Positions 7,218 to 15,042 of a stretch of 44,542 nucleotides of DNA are shown here, piece by piece. This stretch comes from an uncultured Dysosmobacter sp. (lineage in GTDB: Bacteria > Bacillota > Clostridia > Oscillospirales > Oscillospiraceae). The stretch's first letter is position 1, and each line of letters opens with the position of its first letter. The stretch covers positions 1 through 44,542 of the forward strand of contig CAKSVQ010000005.1 of the NCBI GenBank assembly GCA_934504065.1. The letters are read 5' to 3'. The notes under the pieces were generated by a model. The model had not been told where the DNA came from. It made no database searches and saw only the letters and a program-made list of their open reading frames with translations. Both the position numbers and the translations under genes were made by a program.

Positions 7218-7712
7218 TCAATCCTCTCTTAAATATTCGTCCCACAAAACGATCGCTCCGCCTGACGCGACGCAAACACTCCCGATCAAAGGCACAATGA
7301 TCCATGTCCGGAACAGCGCCGTTCCGTATCTGCCCCATGCAGTATACCATTCGTACAGAGAATGGGCATAGATGCCCGCACCGATCAATGTGGCAGCAAG
7401 CGCGATCAAGCCGACGATCAGCAGACACTTTCCAAAGTAGATGCGCATATGTCTGCGCCTTTCCTTTGTTAGGTCCGTCTGAACGCCCGCCGCTCTTTCT
7501 TCCGCCAGCGGCACTTCCACCTCATCCAGCAAAAGATAGTCGGTCGATACATGAAACAATCTGCTAAGCTGAATGATCTTCTCCGTGTCCGGTACGGCTT
7601 CGCCAGTTTCCCAGCGCGAGACCGCCTGACGGGATATGTTTAATTGCGCCGCCAGCGCTTCCTGTGACATTCCAGCCCTTTTTCGACAGGATGATATTTT
7701 GTTCCCTATCAT
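7218..7712 (-). CDS. XRE-family regulator with membrane anchor
   Basis: This is a 164-residue protein. Residues 1-60 are a Cro/CI helix-turn-helix: KISSCRKRAGMSQEALAAQLNISRQAVSRWETGEAVPD is a full XRE signature. A polar linker (65-95) is followed by two membrane segments (GKCLLIVGLIALAATLIGAGIY and a second ending GGAIVLWDEYL). Such one-component regulators with a C-terminal membrane region are common in Firmicutes and are thought to sense envelope or small-molecule signals, but no ligand can be inferred. The start at 7712 has AAAAGGAGGTC upstream. It is read in the same direction as azlCD but is separated from it by the azlCD promoter, so a regulatory link is possible but unproven. Confidence 0.82.
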   Translation of the reverse strand: MIGNKISSCRKRAGMSQEALAAQLNISRQAVSRWETGEAVPDTEKIIQLSRLFHVSTDYLLLDEVEVPLAEERAAGVQTDLTKERRRHMRIYFGKCLLIVGLIALAATLIGAGIYAHSLYEWYTAWGRYGTALFRTWIIVPLIGSVCVASGGAIVLWDEYLRED

Positions 7713-7847
7713 GGTGCATGACCTCCTTTTGGCACCGCTTATTCTACACGGGATCGTCGGAAAACGCCACCATGTCAACTTGGAATTTCCGCAATCTGCG
7801 GTTGCCTCCATGATGCTTGTCCTCGATATACTGCCCATATCCGGTCA

Positions 7848-7871
7848 GGCGCTCTTTTAAAGAGCGCCTGC
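7848..7871. other. Palindrome upstream of the XRE gene
   Basis: AGGCGCTCTTT and AAAGAGCGCCT are an inverted repeat with almost no loop, lying in the 268-base gap between the XRE gene and argS. It may be an operator or cruciform site. The remaining gap holds no gene that can be supported. Confidence 0.45.
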
Positions 7872-7929
7872 AAAACGCAAAAAGCAGAAAGCTGTCACGC
7901 CCGCACACCGTTCCCTTTTCCGCAAAAAA

Positions 7930-7958
7930 CAGCCGCTCCATTTTGATGGGAGCGGCTG
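7930..7958. terminator. argS terminator
   Basis: CAGCCGCTCC and GGAGCGGCTG form a stem 23 bases after the argS stop. On the minus strand the stem is followed by TTTTTTG. Confidence 0.85.
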
Positions 7959-7980
7959 CTTTTCTGATAAATGGATAACC

Positions 7981-9726
7981 TTACATCTTCTCCGGCGCGT
8001 CCACGCCGATGAGCTTCAGACCGTTTTTCAGCACCACGCGGGTACCGTCCGCCAGCTTCAGCCGGGCCGCCTGCACCTGGGGCTCCTCGCCCTTGATGCG
8101 GCAGGCGGTATAGAAGCGGTGGAAGCACCCTGCCAGCTCCTGCAAATAGCGGTTGATGTGGCTGGGGTCGTATCCTCTGGCGGAGAGCTTCACCTCTTCG
8201 CAGAACTGGGCGATCTGCTTGATGAGGGCGCGTTCCGTCTCGCCGCTCAGCAGCGACATATCCACATCCGCCTGCCGGGGCACGGACACACCCTCGCTCT
8301 CCAGCGCCCGCAGCAGCGAGCAGATGCGGGCATGGGCATACTCCACATAGTAAATGGGGTTCTCGCTGTCCTCCCGGACGGCAAGGCCCAGATCGAACTC
8401 CATCTGGGTGTCGGGCTTGGCGTTGAAGTACCAGCGGGCGGCGTCCACGCTGACCTCGTCCAGCAGATCGGAAAGGCTGATGGCCTTGCCGGTGCGCTTG
8501 CTCATGCGCACCACCTCGCCGTCCCGCAGGAGCTTGACCAGCTGCATCAGCACGATGTCCAGCTTTTCACTGCCGTTGAGACCCAGCGCGTCCAGCGCGC
8601 CCTTGAGCCGCGCCACGTGGCCGTGATGGTCCGCGCCCCAGATGTTGATGACCCGGTCGAAGCCACGCACGGCAAACTTGTTGCGGTGATAGGCAATGTC
8701 GGCGGCAAAATAGGTGTAAAACCCGTTAGCACGGCGCAGCACGTCGTCCTTCAGGTCCAGCTTTTCAATGTCCTGCTCCTTCTTTCCGGCCTTGCGCAGG
8801 TTTTCCCGCATGATGTCCGCCGTGCGTAGCCACAGCGCGCCGTCCTTTTCATAGGTCCAGCCCTTTTCCGTCAGCAGCCCCACCGTTTCGGCCACATAGC
8901 CGCTTTCATGCAGCGTGGATTCATAAAACCAGTTGTCGTAAGAGATCTTATAGCGCAGCAGGTCGCTCTTCATCTTGGGCAGGTTCACGCTCAGGCCAAA
9001 CTGCGCCAGCGTATTCTGCCGCTCCTCCTGCGAAACAGAGAGCAGCCCATCGCCGTGCTGGTCGTAATAGGCCTGCGCCAGATCCCGGATGTCGCCGCCC
9101 TGATAGCCATCCTCCGGGAAGGCAATGGAGTCCTCACCGTTGATGAGCTGGAGATAGCGCACCTCAATGGAGCGGGCAAACTTATCGATCTGGTGGCCCG
9201 CGTCGTTCACGTAAAACTCCCGGGTCACGTCCGCGCCGCAGGCAGTGAGGACGGAGGCAAGCGTATCGCCCAGCACGCCGCCGCGGGCGTTGCCCATGTG
9301 CATGGGGCCGGTGGGGTTGGCGGAGACGAACTCCACCATGATCTTTTCGCCCTTGAGCGAATCATTGGTGCCGTAGGCCGCGCCCTCTTCCTCCACCGCG
9401 CCGCACACACCTGCATACCAGTTCTCACCCAGACGGAAATTCAAAAAGCCGGGGCCCGCGATCTCCGCGGAGGTAAAGTAGGACCTGGAAAGGTCCATGT
9501 GCTCCAGCAGCGCCTGGGCGATGCTGCGGGGCGGCTGACGCAGCGCCTTGGAGGCCGCCAGCGCAAAGGTGGTGGTAAAGTCACCGTTGGCGGTATCCTT
9601 GGGGATCTCCACCGGGGCGGTCTTCACCTCGGCCTGAGGCAGCGTGCCGTCTGCCACCGCCGCGTGATAGGCGGCCATGGCCAGCGCCGCGGCTTGATCC
9701 TTCGCGTTTTGTACCATGTTGATCAT
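7981..9726 (-). CDS. argS: Arginyl-tRNA synthetase
   Basis: This 581-residue class I synthetase attaches arginine to tRNA-Arg in the cytoplasm. The N-terminal Arg-tRNA synthetase additional domain occupies about residues 1-95. SANPTGPMHMGNARGG is the HIGH-type ATP motif in its ArgRS form, RMSKRTGKAISL replaces KMSKS, and the C-terminal DALR anticodon-binding domain runs from about 450 to the end (EYAHARICSLLRAL ... GCFHRFYTACRI). Length is normal for the family. The start at 9726 follows GAGGGAAAATGAT. It is the last gene of a murI-DUF1934-argS run on the minus strand, with a small gap of 27 bases after the DUF1934 gene, and it ends in a strong terminator. Confidence 0.96.
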   Translation of the reverse strand: MINMVQNAKDQAAALAMAAYHAAVADGTLPQAEVKTAPVEIPKDTANGDFTTTFALAASKALRQPPRSIAQALLEHMDLSRSYFTSAEIAGPGFLNFRLGENWYAGVCGAVEEEGAAYGTNDSLKGEKIMVEFVSANPTGPMHMGNARGGVLGDTLASVLTACGADVTREFYVNDAGHQIDKFARSIEVRYLQLINGEDSIAFPEDGYQGGDIRDLAQAYYDQHGDGLLSVSQEERQNTLAQFGLSVNLPKMKSDLLRYKISYDNWFYESTLHESGYVAETVGLLTEKGWTYEKDGALWLRTADIMRENLRKAGKKEQDIEKLDLKDDVLRRANGFYTYFAADIAYHRNKFAVRGFDRVINIWGADHHGHVARLKGALDALGLNGSEKLDIVLMQLVKLLRDGEVVRMSKRTGKAISLSDLLDEVSVDAARWYFNAKPDTQMEFDLGLAVREDSENPIYYVEYAHARICSLLRALESEGVSVPRQADVDMSLLSGETERALIKQIAQFCEEVKLSARGYDPSHINRYLQELAGCFHRFYTACRIKGEEPQVQAARLKLADGTRVVLKNGLKLIGVDAPEKM

Positions 9727-9753
9727 ATCATTTTCCCTCTTTTGTTGATGGTT

Positions 9754-10197
9754 TTATGGTTTCCGCTTGACCCGGATCTTAAACATATTCCGGCCCGTGA
9801 CGGTGTGCTCCACCGCGATGGAGTATTTGATCTCCAGAATTCCTCCCCGCTCGGAGAGGTTGTGCTTTAAAACGCTGGTCTGAATGTCCACGGACAACTC
9901 GCCGTAAGGCGTTTCATATAATGAGGTGTGCTGCCGCCCCTCTTCAAACACCATCTGGGAATTCACCGCGCCGCTGCGCGTCAGCGTCACCCGGGGACCG
10001 CTGAGCTCGAAGGTGGTGGTGGTGCCCTCCATCCCGGTGAGCTCCGTCTCCTCGTAAGAGAGGATCATCCCGGTTTCCGTCAGGCACAGCGTCCCCTCGG
10101 TCATCAGTTCGGTGGCGTCGGGGTCCACGCCGTCAAAATACTGCTCGCCCCGGATAGACAGCATCACCGGAAGCTTTGTCTCCTCAATATTGGTCAA
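9754..10197 (-). CDS. DUF1934 beta-barrel protein (YwiB-like)
   Basis: This is a 147-residue soluble protein with the alternating hydrophobic pattern of a beta-barrel. The blocks VMLSIRGEQYFDG, TEGTLCLTETGMILSYEET, TRSGAVNSQMVFEEGRQHTSLYETPYG and LEIKYSIAVEHTVTGRNMFKIRV match the lipocalin/FABP-like DUF1934 family (B. subtilis YwiB), which is often next to argS. Molecular function is unknown. The start is a TTG at 10197: GGAGGATCGACA precedes it, and the codon overlaps the end of murI (stop at 10184-10186), giving a 14-base overlap and probable translational coupling. Reading frames that begin further upstream run inside murI and are not credible. Confidence 0.82.
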   Translation of the reverse strand: MTNIEETKLPVMLSIRGEQYFDGVDPDATELMTEGTLCLTETGMILSYEETELTGMEGTTTTFELSGPRVTLTRSGAVNSQMVFEEGRQHTSLYETPYGELSVDIQTSVLKHNLSERGGILEIKYSIAVEHTVTGRNMFKIRVKRKP

Positions 10198-10999
10198 TGT
10201 CGATCCTCCGTGCCGTGTGGCGCAAATTTTCCCGCAGGAACATGGAAGCGATCTGCTCAAAATCCTCCGGGCGGTCGCTGACGTAAAACTCCGGCTCGCC
10301 CCGGCGGTTCTCGTCCGCCCGCAGTCCCCGGGCCTTGAGCATCCGCTTGAGCTCAAAGGCGGATTCCTCCCCCGCCGAGACCAGCGTGACCTCCGGCCCC
10401 ATCACATCGGCCACAATGTCCGTCAGCAGCGGATAGTGGGTGCAGCCAAGGATCAGCGTGTCGATCCCCGTGGCCTTCAGCGGCTCCAGATACTCCCGCG
10501 CCACCGTTTCGATCACCACGTCGCCCCGCTGAAAGCGGCCGTTTTCCACCAGCGGCACAAAGAGGGGGCAGGGCTTTCCCACCACCTCCACCTCCGGGTC
10601 CAGCCGCCGCAGCACCGTTTCATACGCGCCGGAGCGGATGGAGGCCAGCGTGGCAATAATGCCCACCCGTTTATTTTTCGTCACCAGCAGCGCCCGGCGG
10701 CAGGTGGGCTCCACCACGCCCACGATGGGCAGGGTGTTCTCCTTTTGCAGCGTGTCCAGCGAGGTGGTGGTCACCGTGCCGCAGGCAATGAGGATGGCCT
10801 TGAGGTCAAAGGATTTGAGAAACCTCACGTCCTGCCGCGCATATTTTAAAATGGTCTCCCGGGAGCGGCTGCCGTAAGGCACCCGGGCGGTATCCCCGAA
10901 ATAGATCAGGTCCTCCTCCGGCAATATCTGCCGCAAAGAGCGCACCGCCGTCAAGCCGCCAAGCCCCGAGTCGAATACGCCGATGGGCCGTGCATCCAT
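10184..10999 (-). CDS. murI: Glutamate racemase
   Basis: This is a 271-residue cytoplasmic enzyme that makes D-glutamate for peptidoglycan. IGVFDSGLGGLTAVR (residues 6-20) and YFGDTARVPYGSRS hold the catalytic Asp/Ser and substrate loop. The two catalytic cysteines are in LIACGTVTTTS (Cys73) and LGCTHYPLL. The first cysteine motif is unusual: the family norm is ACNTA, whereas here the Asn that contacts substrate is Gly74. The other motifs look intact. The start at 10999 was chosen for AAAGGAGACGCGGCC. A promoter at 11044-11072 drives murI and the two coupled genes after it. Confidence 0.93.
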   Translation of the reverse strand: MDARPIGVFDSGLGGLTAVRSLRQILPEEDLIYFGDTARVPYGSRSRETILKYARQDVRFLKSFDLKAILIACGTVTTTSLDTLQKENTLPIVGVVEPTCRRALLVTKNKRVGIIATLASIRSGAYETVLRRLDPEVEVVGKPCPLFVPLVENGRFQRGDVVIETVAREYLEPLKATGIDTLILGCTHYPLLTDIVADVMGPEVTLVSAGEESAFELKRMLKARGLRADENRRGEPEFYVSDRPEDFEQIASMFLRENLRHTARRIDIDQY

Positions 11000-11043
11000 G
11001 GCCGCGTCTCCTTTCGTGCCGTCAGTTGGCAAACTGATTATAT

Positions 11044-11072
11044 ATTATACTATGCGCCACGCCTTGCCGCAA
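11044..11072 (-). promoter_or_regulatory. murI operon promoter
   Basis: On the minus strand, TTGCGG (11067-11072) and TATAAT (11044-11049) are 17 bases apart. Confidence 0.75.
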
Positions 11073-11127
11073 GACAGATTTTAGCCTTTTTACCCTGTTT
11101 TTTATATGGAATTTTGTATTTCCCTCT

Positions 11128-11135
11128 GCTATAAT
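11128..11135 (+). promoter_or_regulatory. Extended -10 promoter element of the 137-aa gene
   Basis: TGCTATAAT is an extended -10 box 40 bases before the GTG start; no good -35 box is visible. Confidence 0.55.
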
Positions 11136-11174
11136 AAGAAGACATGATTTTGTTTCCCCACGGAGGTGTGATCT

Positions 11175-11588
11175 GTGAAAATTGAGCTGAGCGAGCAGCA
11201 GTACCGTTACCTGCTGGACCTTGTTTACATAGGCAACTGGGTGATGAACTCCACCCGGGAGGATGACCGCATCAGGGAATACGATCAGGTGGAGAGCCTG
11301 ATCTTCTCCCACTGCCTTGACCATAAAATGAGCAAGCTGGTGGAGCTGTACCGGGGGGAGCTGATCCCCTCCCGCGCCTTTGCCGACGGCGGCATCCATG
11401 AGGCCATCGAAAGCTATGAGGACGTGGTGTTCTACGAAATTCTTGCCGAGGAGCTGGCCCTGCGGGACATGGACGGCGAGCCCCTGACCCGTGAAAACTA
11501 CGGCGCGCTGATGAACCGGATCGACGCCTATCTCTCCGAGTTCGACCGCCATGGCACCGACCACATCAATGTGGATCTGGACGAGTGA
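11175..11588 (+). CDS. Conserved hypothetical protein, 137 aa
   Basis: This is a soluble, acidic, mostly helical protein: KIELSEQQYRYLLDLVYIGNWVMNSTREDDRIREYDQ at the start, then EDVVFYEILAEELALRD in the middle and a C-terminal RIDAYLSEFDRHGTDHINV segment. No catalytic or DNA-binding motif is recognised. The start is a GTG at 11175, 9 bases after GGAGG, with an extended -10 promoter upstream. It stands alone, divergent from murI and followed after about 110 bases by the DUF362 gene, which has its own promoter. Function unknown. Confidence 0.8.
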   Translation: MKIELSEQQYRYLLDLVYIGNWVMNSTREDDRIREYDQVESLIFSHCLDHKMSKLVELYRGELIPSRAFADGGIHEAIESYEDVVFYEILAEELALRDMDGEPLTRENYGALMNRIDAYLSEFDRHGTDHINVDLDE

Positions 11589-11615
11589 CCTCTCGGCGCG
11601 CCATGTCTTTCCCCC

Positions 11616-11646
11616 TTGACTTGAAGTGAACTTGCAGTGGTATGCT
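11616..11646 (+). promoter_or_regulatory. MerR-type promoter/operator
   Basis: TTGACT (11616-11621) and TATGCT (11641-11646) are separated by 19 bases instead of 17, and the spacer holds an imperfect dyad, ACTTGAAGT followed by ACTTGCAGT. An over-long spacer filled by a dyad is the hallmark of promoters activated by MerR-family proteins, which twist the DNA. No MerR gene lies in the window. Confidence 0.7.
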
Positions 11647-11698
11647 ACGAAAAGAGAGGATTCCAATTCGCTAAAACAGGAGTATGAGGAGAAACGAT

Positions 11699-12814
11699 AT
11701 GCAGTCTAAAGTTTACTTTGCGGACTTCCGCTGCCCCACGTGGCGGGAAAACCTGCCCCAGAAGCTGGCCCGGCTGATGATGACGGCGAGCTTTGGCGAC
11801 ATTGAGATGGAAGACAAGTACGTGGCCATCAAAATGCACTTCGGCGAGCCGGGTAACCTTGCCTACCTGCGCCCCAACTGGGCCAAGGCCGTGGCCGACC
11901 TTGTAAAAAGCAAGGGCGGCAAGCCCTTTTTGACCGACTGCAACACCTTGTATGTCGGCGGGCGGAAAAACGCTCTCGACCACATGGAATCCGCCTATGT
12001 CAACGGCTTCACCCCCTATTCCACCGGCTGCCACATCATCATTGCCGACGGATTGAAGGGCACGGACGAGGCCTTTGTCCCCGTGGAGGGCGGCGAGTAT
12101 GTGAAGGAGGCCAAGATCGGCCGAGCCGTGATGGACGCGGACGTGTTCATTTCCCTGACCCATTTCAAGGGCCACGAACAGGCCGGCATGGGCGGCGCGC
12201 TGAAAAACATCGGCATGGGCTGCGGATCCCGGGCAGGTAAAATGGAGCAGCATAACTCCGGCAAGCCCTTTGTCAAGCAGAAAAAGTGCGTGGGCTGCCA
12301 TGCCTGCGCCAAAATCTGCGCCCACGGCGCGCCCCAGTTCGGTCCGGACGGCAAGGCCAGCATCGACACCAGCAAGTGCGTGGGCTGCGCCCGCTGCCTT
12401 GCCATCTGCCCCAAGGACGCCATCCAGTGCATGTACGACGAGGCCCCGGCCATTCTGAACAAAAAGATCGCCGAGTATGCCAAAGCAGTGGTGGACGGCC
12501 GCCCCTGCTTCCATGTCTCCCTTGTGATGGACGTGTCCCCCAACTGTGACTGCCACGGCGAAAACGATGTGCCCATTGTCCCCAATGTGGGCATGTTCGC
12601 CTCCTTCGACCCCGTGGCACTGGATCAGGCCTGCGCCGACGCGGTGCTCTCCCAGACGGCGCTGCCCAACAGCGTGCTCTTTGACAAGGAGTGCGCCTGC
12701 AATGACGGGGACTATTTTCACAAGGCCCATCCCGACACGGACTGGCAGGTCTGTCTGGAGCACGCCGAAAAGCTGGGCATCGGCAGCCGCAGCTATGAGC
12801 TGGTAAAAATCTGA
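11699..12814 (+). CDS. DUF362 protein with two 4Fe-4S clusters
   Basis: This 371-residue protein joins a DUF362 domain to a ferredoxin module. DUF362 blocks are YVAIKMHFGEPGN, FLTDCNTLYVGGRKNA, VFISLTHFKGHEQAGMGGALKNIGMGCGSRAGK and the C-terminal VGMFASFDPVALDQA. The ferredoxin part has CVGCHACAKIC and CVGCARCLAICP, two complete CxxCxxCxxxC sets. DUF362 proteins are presumed redox proteins of anaerobes; the partner and substrate are unknown. The start at 11699 follows GAGGAGAAACGAT; a slightly longer frame from 11684 is less well supported. It sits alone behind a MerR-type promoter, suggesting induction by a stress or small-molecule signal. Confidence 0.88.
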   Translation: MQSKVYFADFRCPTWRENLPQKLARLMMTASFGDIEMEDKYVAIKMHFGEPGNLAYLRPNWAKAVADLVKSKGGKPFLTDCNTLYVGGRKNALDHMESAYVNGFTPYSTGCHIIIADGLKGTDEAFVPVEGGEYVKEAKIGRAVMDADVFISLTHFKGHEQAGMGGALKNIGMGCGSRAGKMEQHNSGKPFVKQKKCVGCHACAKICAHGAPQFGPDGKASIDTSKCVGCARCLAICPKDAIQCMYDEAPAILNKKIAEYAKAVVDGRPCFHVSLVMDVSPNCDCHGENDVPIVPNVGMFASFDPVALDQACADAVLSQTALPNSVLFDKECACNDGDYFHKAHPDTDWQVCLEHAEKLGIGSRSYELVKI

Positions 12815-12842
12815 GCGCGACCCTACCCTCTAAAATGAACAT

Positions 12843-12880
12843 ACACCCCCCGGACACATGATTTGCGTCCGGGGGGTGTT
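12843..12880. terminator. Two-way terminator
   Basis: ACACCCCCCGGA and TCCGGGGGGTGT form a 12-bp stem between the convergent DUF362 and DUF4317 genes. Confidence 0.85.
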
Positions 12881-12890
12881 GTTTCGGTGG

Positions 12891-14051
12891 TTATTCTTCT
12901 GTCTGCTCCGGCGCGGCGCCGGGGATCTTCACGGCAATGCCGTTGACCTCCACGCTCTCGTCCGCCGGGATCAGCAGATATTTGCGCCCGTCGATGACGC
13001 GGGTCTCAATGAGATAGCTGTTCTCCGGCGCGATGGAAATTTTCACCTCCGGGGTCACGACCTCAAATTTTTTGCTCTCGATGATGTTGTTGGGGTTCAG
13101 CACGGCGTTTGCGCCATACTGCTTTTCGCAGTTCCGCTTGAAGGCGTCCACCTTTTCCACCGCTGCGCCGCTGCTGAGCAGCATTCCGCCCACGTCGCCC
13201 ACCGTCAGCTCCAGCGGCTGGGGATCGTGAGACTCCTTGTGGTCCTCGATCCGGGCGCGAATCTGCTCATGGACGGACTGCACCACATCATAGCTGCAAT
13301 CCTGCTCCAGCGCCTCGGAAAGGGCGCAGTCAAAGGCGTTTTTCTGCTCTGACGCCGACATGGGCGGCTCCACACGGAACAGCCCGTCGATAACCTCCCG
13401 ATGCAGCTCGGCGGGGTTCTTACTGTAAAACAAAGCGTTATAAATATTGGCGGCGCGGTCATCGAAGGCGGGATACAAAAAGCCCAGCTCCGGCGAGGAG
13501 ACGATGTGGCCCGTGGAGGCCGGATGAAATTCATTGAGCCCCGTGTCGTAGCGCAGCTCCAGCGTGGGGGCCTTCACCGGGCACACGGCACACACGAAAT
13601 AGCGGAACACCCGGTCACCACCGTCGGCGTTCAGCTCGTCGTCCTTGCCCCGGTGGGGCACATCATAGGTGTCGGACGCCAGCAGGATCAGATAGTTGGA
13701 TTCCCCCATATTCACCGTGTCGATGATCTGGCGGCACAACGTCTCCCGGGCGTTCACATCCTTCAGCTCCGTCTGGCGCAGGGTTTGCAGCAGGCGGTGC
13801 TCGTCACTGTCGGCCACCTGCTGGGTGGAAAACACGATGTCCACCAGATTTTTGCCCAGCGTGCCGGAGAGCGCTTTTTTCAAAAGGCCCAGATACATCT
13901 CCTGCTCCTCCTGCTGCATCAGGCCCATGGAGGCGTCGATCCACGCGATCACATCTTTATTGCTGTTGACATAGCAGCCGAACAGCCGGGAAAAATTGTT
14001 CCGGTCCAGCTTGAAGCGGCGGCGCAGTTCATTGAGTTCTTTTTGATTCAT
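12891..14051 (-). CDS. DUF4317 protein
   Basis: This 386-residue protein belongs to DUF4317, a family seen mainly in Clostridia. It starts MNQKELNELRRRFKLDRNNFSRLFGCYVNSNKDVI and carries the typical VRYF-like FRYFVCAVCPVKAPTLEL block followed by ASTGHIVSSPELGFLYPAFDDRAANIYNALFY. No membrane segment or signal peptide is seen. The function of the family is unknown. The start at 14051 follows GAGGGAAAGGAACACT. It converges with the DUF362 gene and is divergent from the flavodoxin gene. Confidence 0.85.
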   Translation of the reverse strand: MNQKELNELRRRFKLDRNNFSRLFGCYVNSNKDVIAWIDASMGLMQQEEQEMYLGLLKKALSGTLGKNLVDIVFSTQQVADSDEHRLLQTLRQTELKDVNARETLCRQIIDTVNMGESNYLILLASDTYDVPHRGKDDELNADGGDRVFRYFVCAVCPVKAPTLELRYDTGLNEFHPASTGHIVSSPELGFLYPAFDDRAANIYNALFYSKNPAELHREVIDGLFRVEPPMSASEQKNAFDCALSEALEQDCSYDVVQSVHEQIRARIEDHKESHDPQPLELTVGDVGGMLLSSGAAVEKVDAFKRNCEKQYGANAVLNPNNIIESKKFEVVTPEVKISIAPENSYLIETRVIDGRKYLLIPADESVEVNGIAVKIPGAAPEQTEE

Positions 14052-14165
14052 AGTGTTCCTTTCCCTCTTTAGCAATGCTGACAACTGGCATTCTACCACG
14101 GATGGCGGGCGGGGACAAGGCCGCGGAGCGCGGAAAAAATATTCTCTTTTTTCTTGAAAAAGCCC

Positions 14166-14194
14166 TTGACAATTCCAGGGGGCTGTGCTATCTT
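14166..14194 (+). promoter_or_regulatory. Flavodoxin promoter
   Basis: TTGACA (14166-14171) and TATCTT (14189-14194) lie 17 bases apart, with a TG extension before the -10 box. The predicted start of transcription is about 290 bases before the ATG. Confidence 0.75.
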
Positions 14195-14202
14195 AAGTCC
14201 GT

Positions 14203-14220
14203 GGTTAGTCAATGCTAACC
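14203..14220. promoter_or_regulatory. Operator-like dyad 1 (GTTAG-N6-CTAAC)
   Basis: GGTTAG, six bases, CTAACC. It lies at about +3 to +20 of the flavodoxin transcript, where a repressor would block the polymerase. A second site of the same design is at 14260-14277. Confidence 0.6.
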
Positions 14221-14223
14221 GAG

Positions 14224-14486
14224 ACGGGCGACTGGGCGGCCCGTTCCATTTTGCATTGCAGTTAGTTTTAGCTAACTATAAGCAGAGGGGGCAGTAACCC
14301 CTCCCTCCGCAGTGGGACGCCCTGCTTGCAAGGCAAGGGTGCGGACATGAGACACCCTCCGCACCTGCGTCCAAACTCATGGGCGCGTTCTCGGCAGACG
14401 CGCCATCCTCCCAAAGGCCCGGGCACCTCTGTGTCCGACCCACGCAGATGTCCGGGCCACCTATCAAAGAAAGGATCGAGACGATT
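14224..14486 (+). promoter_or_regulatory. Long structured leader of the flavodoxin gene
   Basis: No gene is supported in this 260-base leader. Several stems are visible: ACGGGC/GCCCGT (14224-14244) followed by a T-rich patch, GGTGCGG/CCGCACC (about 14338-14365), GGCGCG/CGCGCC (about 14382-14403) and GGCCCGG/CCGGGCC (14416-14458) shortly before the ribosome site. It may be a cis-acting RNA; it matches no riboswitch class I know. Confidence 0.4.
14260..14277. promoter_or_regulatory. Operator-like dyad 2 (GTTAG-N6-CTAAC)
   Basis: AGTTAG, six bases, CTAACT. Same half-sites and spacing as the dyad at 14203, with centres 57 bases apart. The half-sites resemble those of DtxR/IdeR-type iron or manganese repressors, which is an inference. 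Confidence 0.6.
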
Positions 14487-14918
14487 ATGAACAAACTGGC
14501 AATCGTGTATTGGAGCGGCACCGGCAACACGGAGACTATGGCCAACTGCATCGCAGAGGGCGCCCGGGAGGCCGGGGCAGAGGTAGAGCTGCTTGGCCCC
14601 GCTGATTTTTCCGCAGACCGCCTTTCCGCGTATGACGTGGTGGCGTTCGGCTGCCCCGCTATGGGCAGCGAGGTTCTGGAGGAGTCTGAGTTTGACCCCA
14701 TGTTCTCCTCTATCGAGGGTTCTCTGGGCGGCAAGCGCATCGCGCTGTTCGGCTCTTACGGCTGGGGCGACGGCCAGTGGATGCGCGACTGGTGCGCCCG
14801 CTGCGAGTCTGCCAACGCCAACCTCTATGACGAGGCGGGCCTGACCGTGAACGACGCCCCCGACGCTGACGCGCAGGACACCTGCCGCGAGCTGGGCCGC
14901 AAGCTGGCCGCGTGGTAA
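14487..14918 (+). CDS. Flavodoxin
   Basis: This 143-residue protein is a short-chain FMN-binding flavodoxin, a one- or two-electron carrier that replaces ferredoxin when iron is scarce. The phosphate-binding loop is YWSGTGNTETMA (residues 8-19). The flavin-contact loops are FGCPAMGSEVLEESEFDPM and LFGSYGWGDGQWMRDW, where Tyr and Trp can stack on the isoalloxazine ring. The start at 14487 follows GAAAGGATCGAGACGATT; upstream in-frame ATGs fall inside the structured leader. The two GTTAG-N6-CTAAC dyads at the promoter fit metal-dependent control. A terminator follows at 14992-15022. Confidence 0.93.
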   Translation: MNKLAIVYWSGTGNTETMANCIAEGAREAGAEVELLGPADFSADRLSAYDVVAFGCPAMGSEVLEESEFDPMFSSIEGSLGGKRIALFGSYGWGDGQWMRDWCARCESANANLYDEAGLTVNDAPDADAQDTCRELGRKLAAW

Positions 14919-14991
14919 TCTCTCTCACCACTTAATCTTTCCTTTTTATATCCCCTTTCCTTGTACGATACTTACCTTCTTTCCCCTCATC

Positions 14992-15022
14992 GCCCCGCAC
15001 GGTCATTCCTTCCGTGCGGGGC
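14992..15022 (+). terminator. Terminator after the flavodoxin
   Basis: GCCCCGCACGG and CCGTGCGGGGC form a perfect 11-bp stem. Confidence 0.75.
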
Positions 15023-15042
15023 AACTCCTATTACACGTTACA

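Noticed and set aside
7744..7941. Minus-strand frame of 65 codons between argS and the XRE gene
   Set aside because: It starts inside the argS terminator stem, has no ribosome site, and no family could be recognised. It may be a gene remnant but this cannot be supported.
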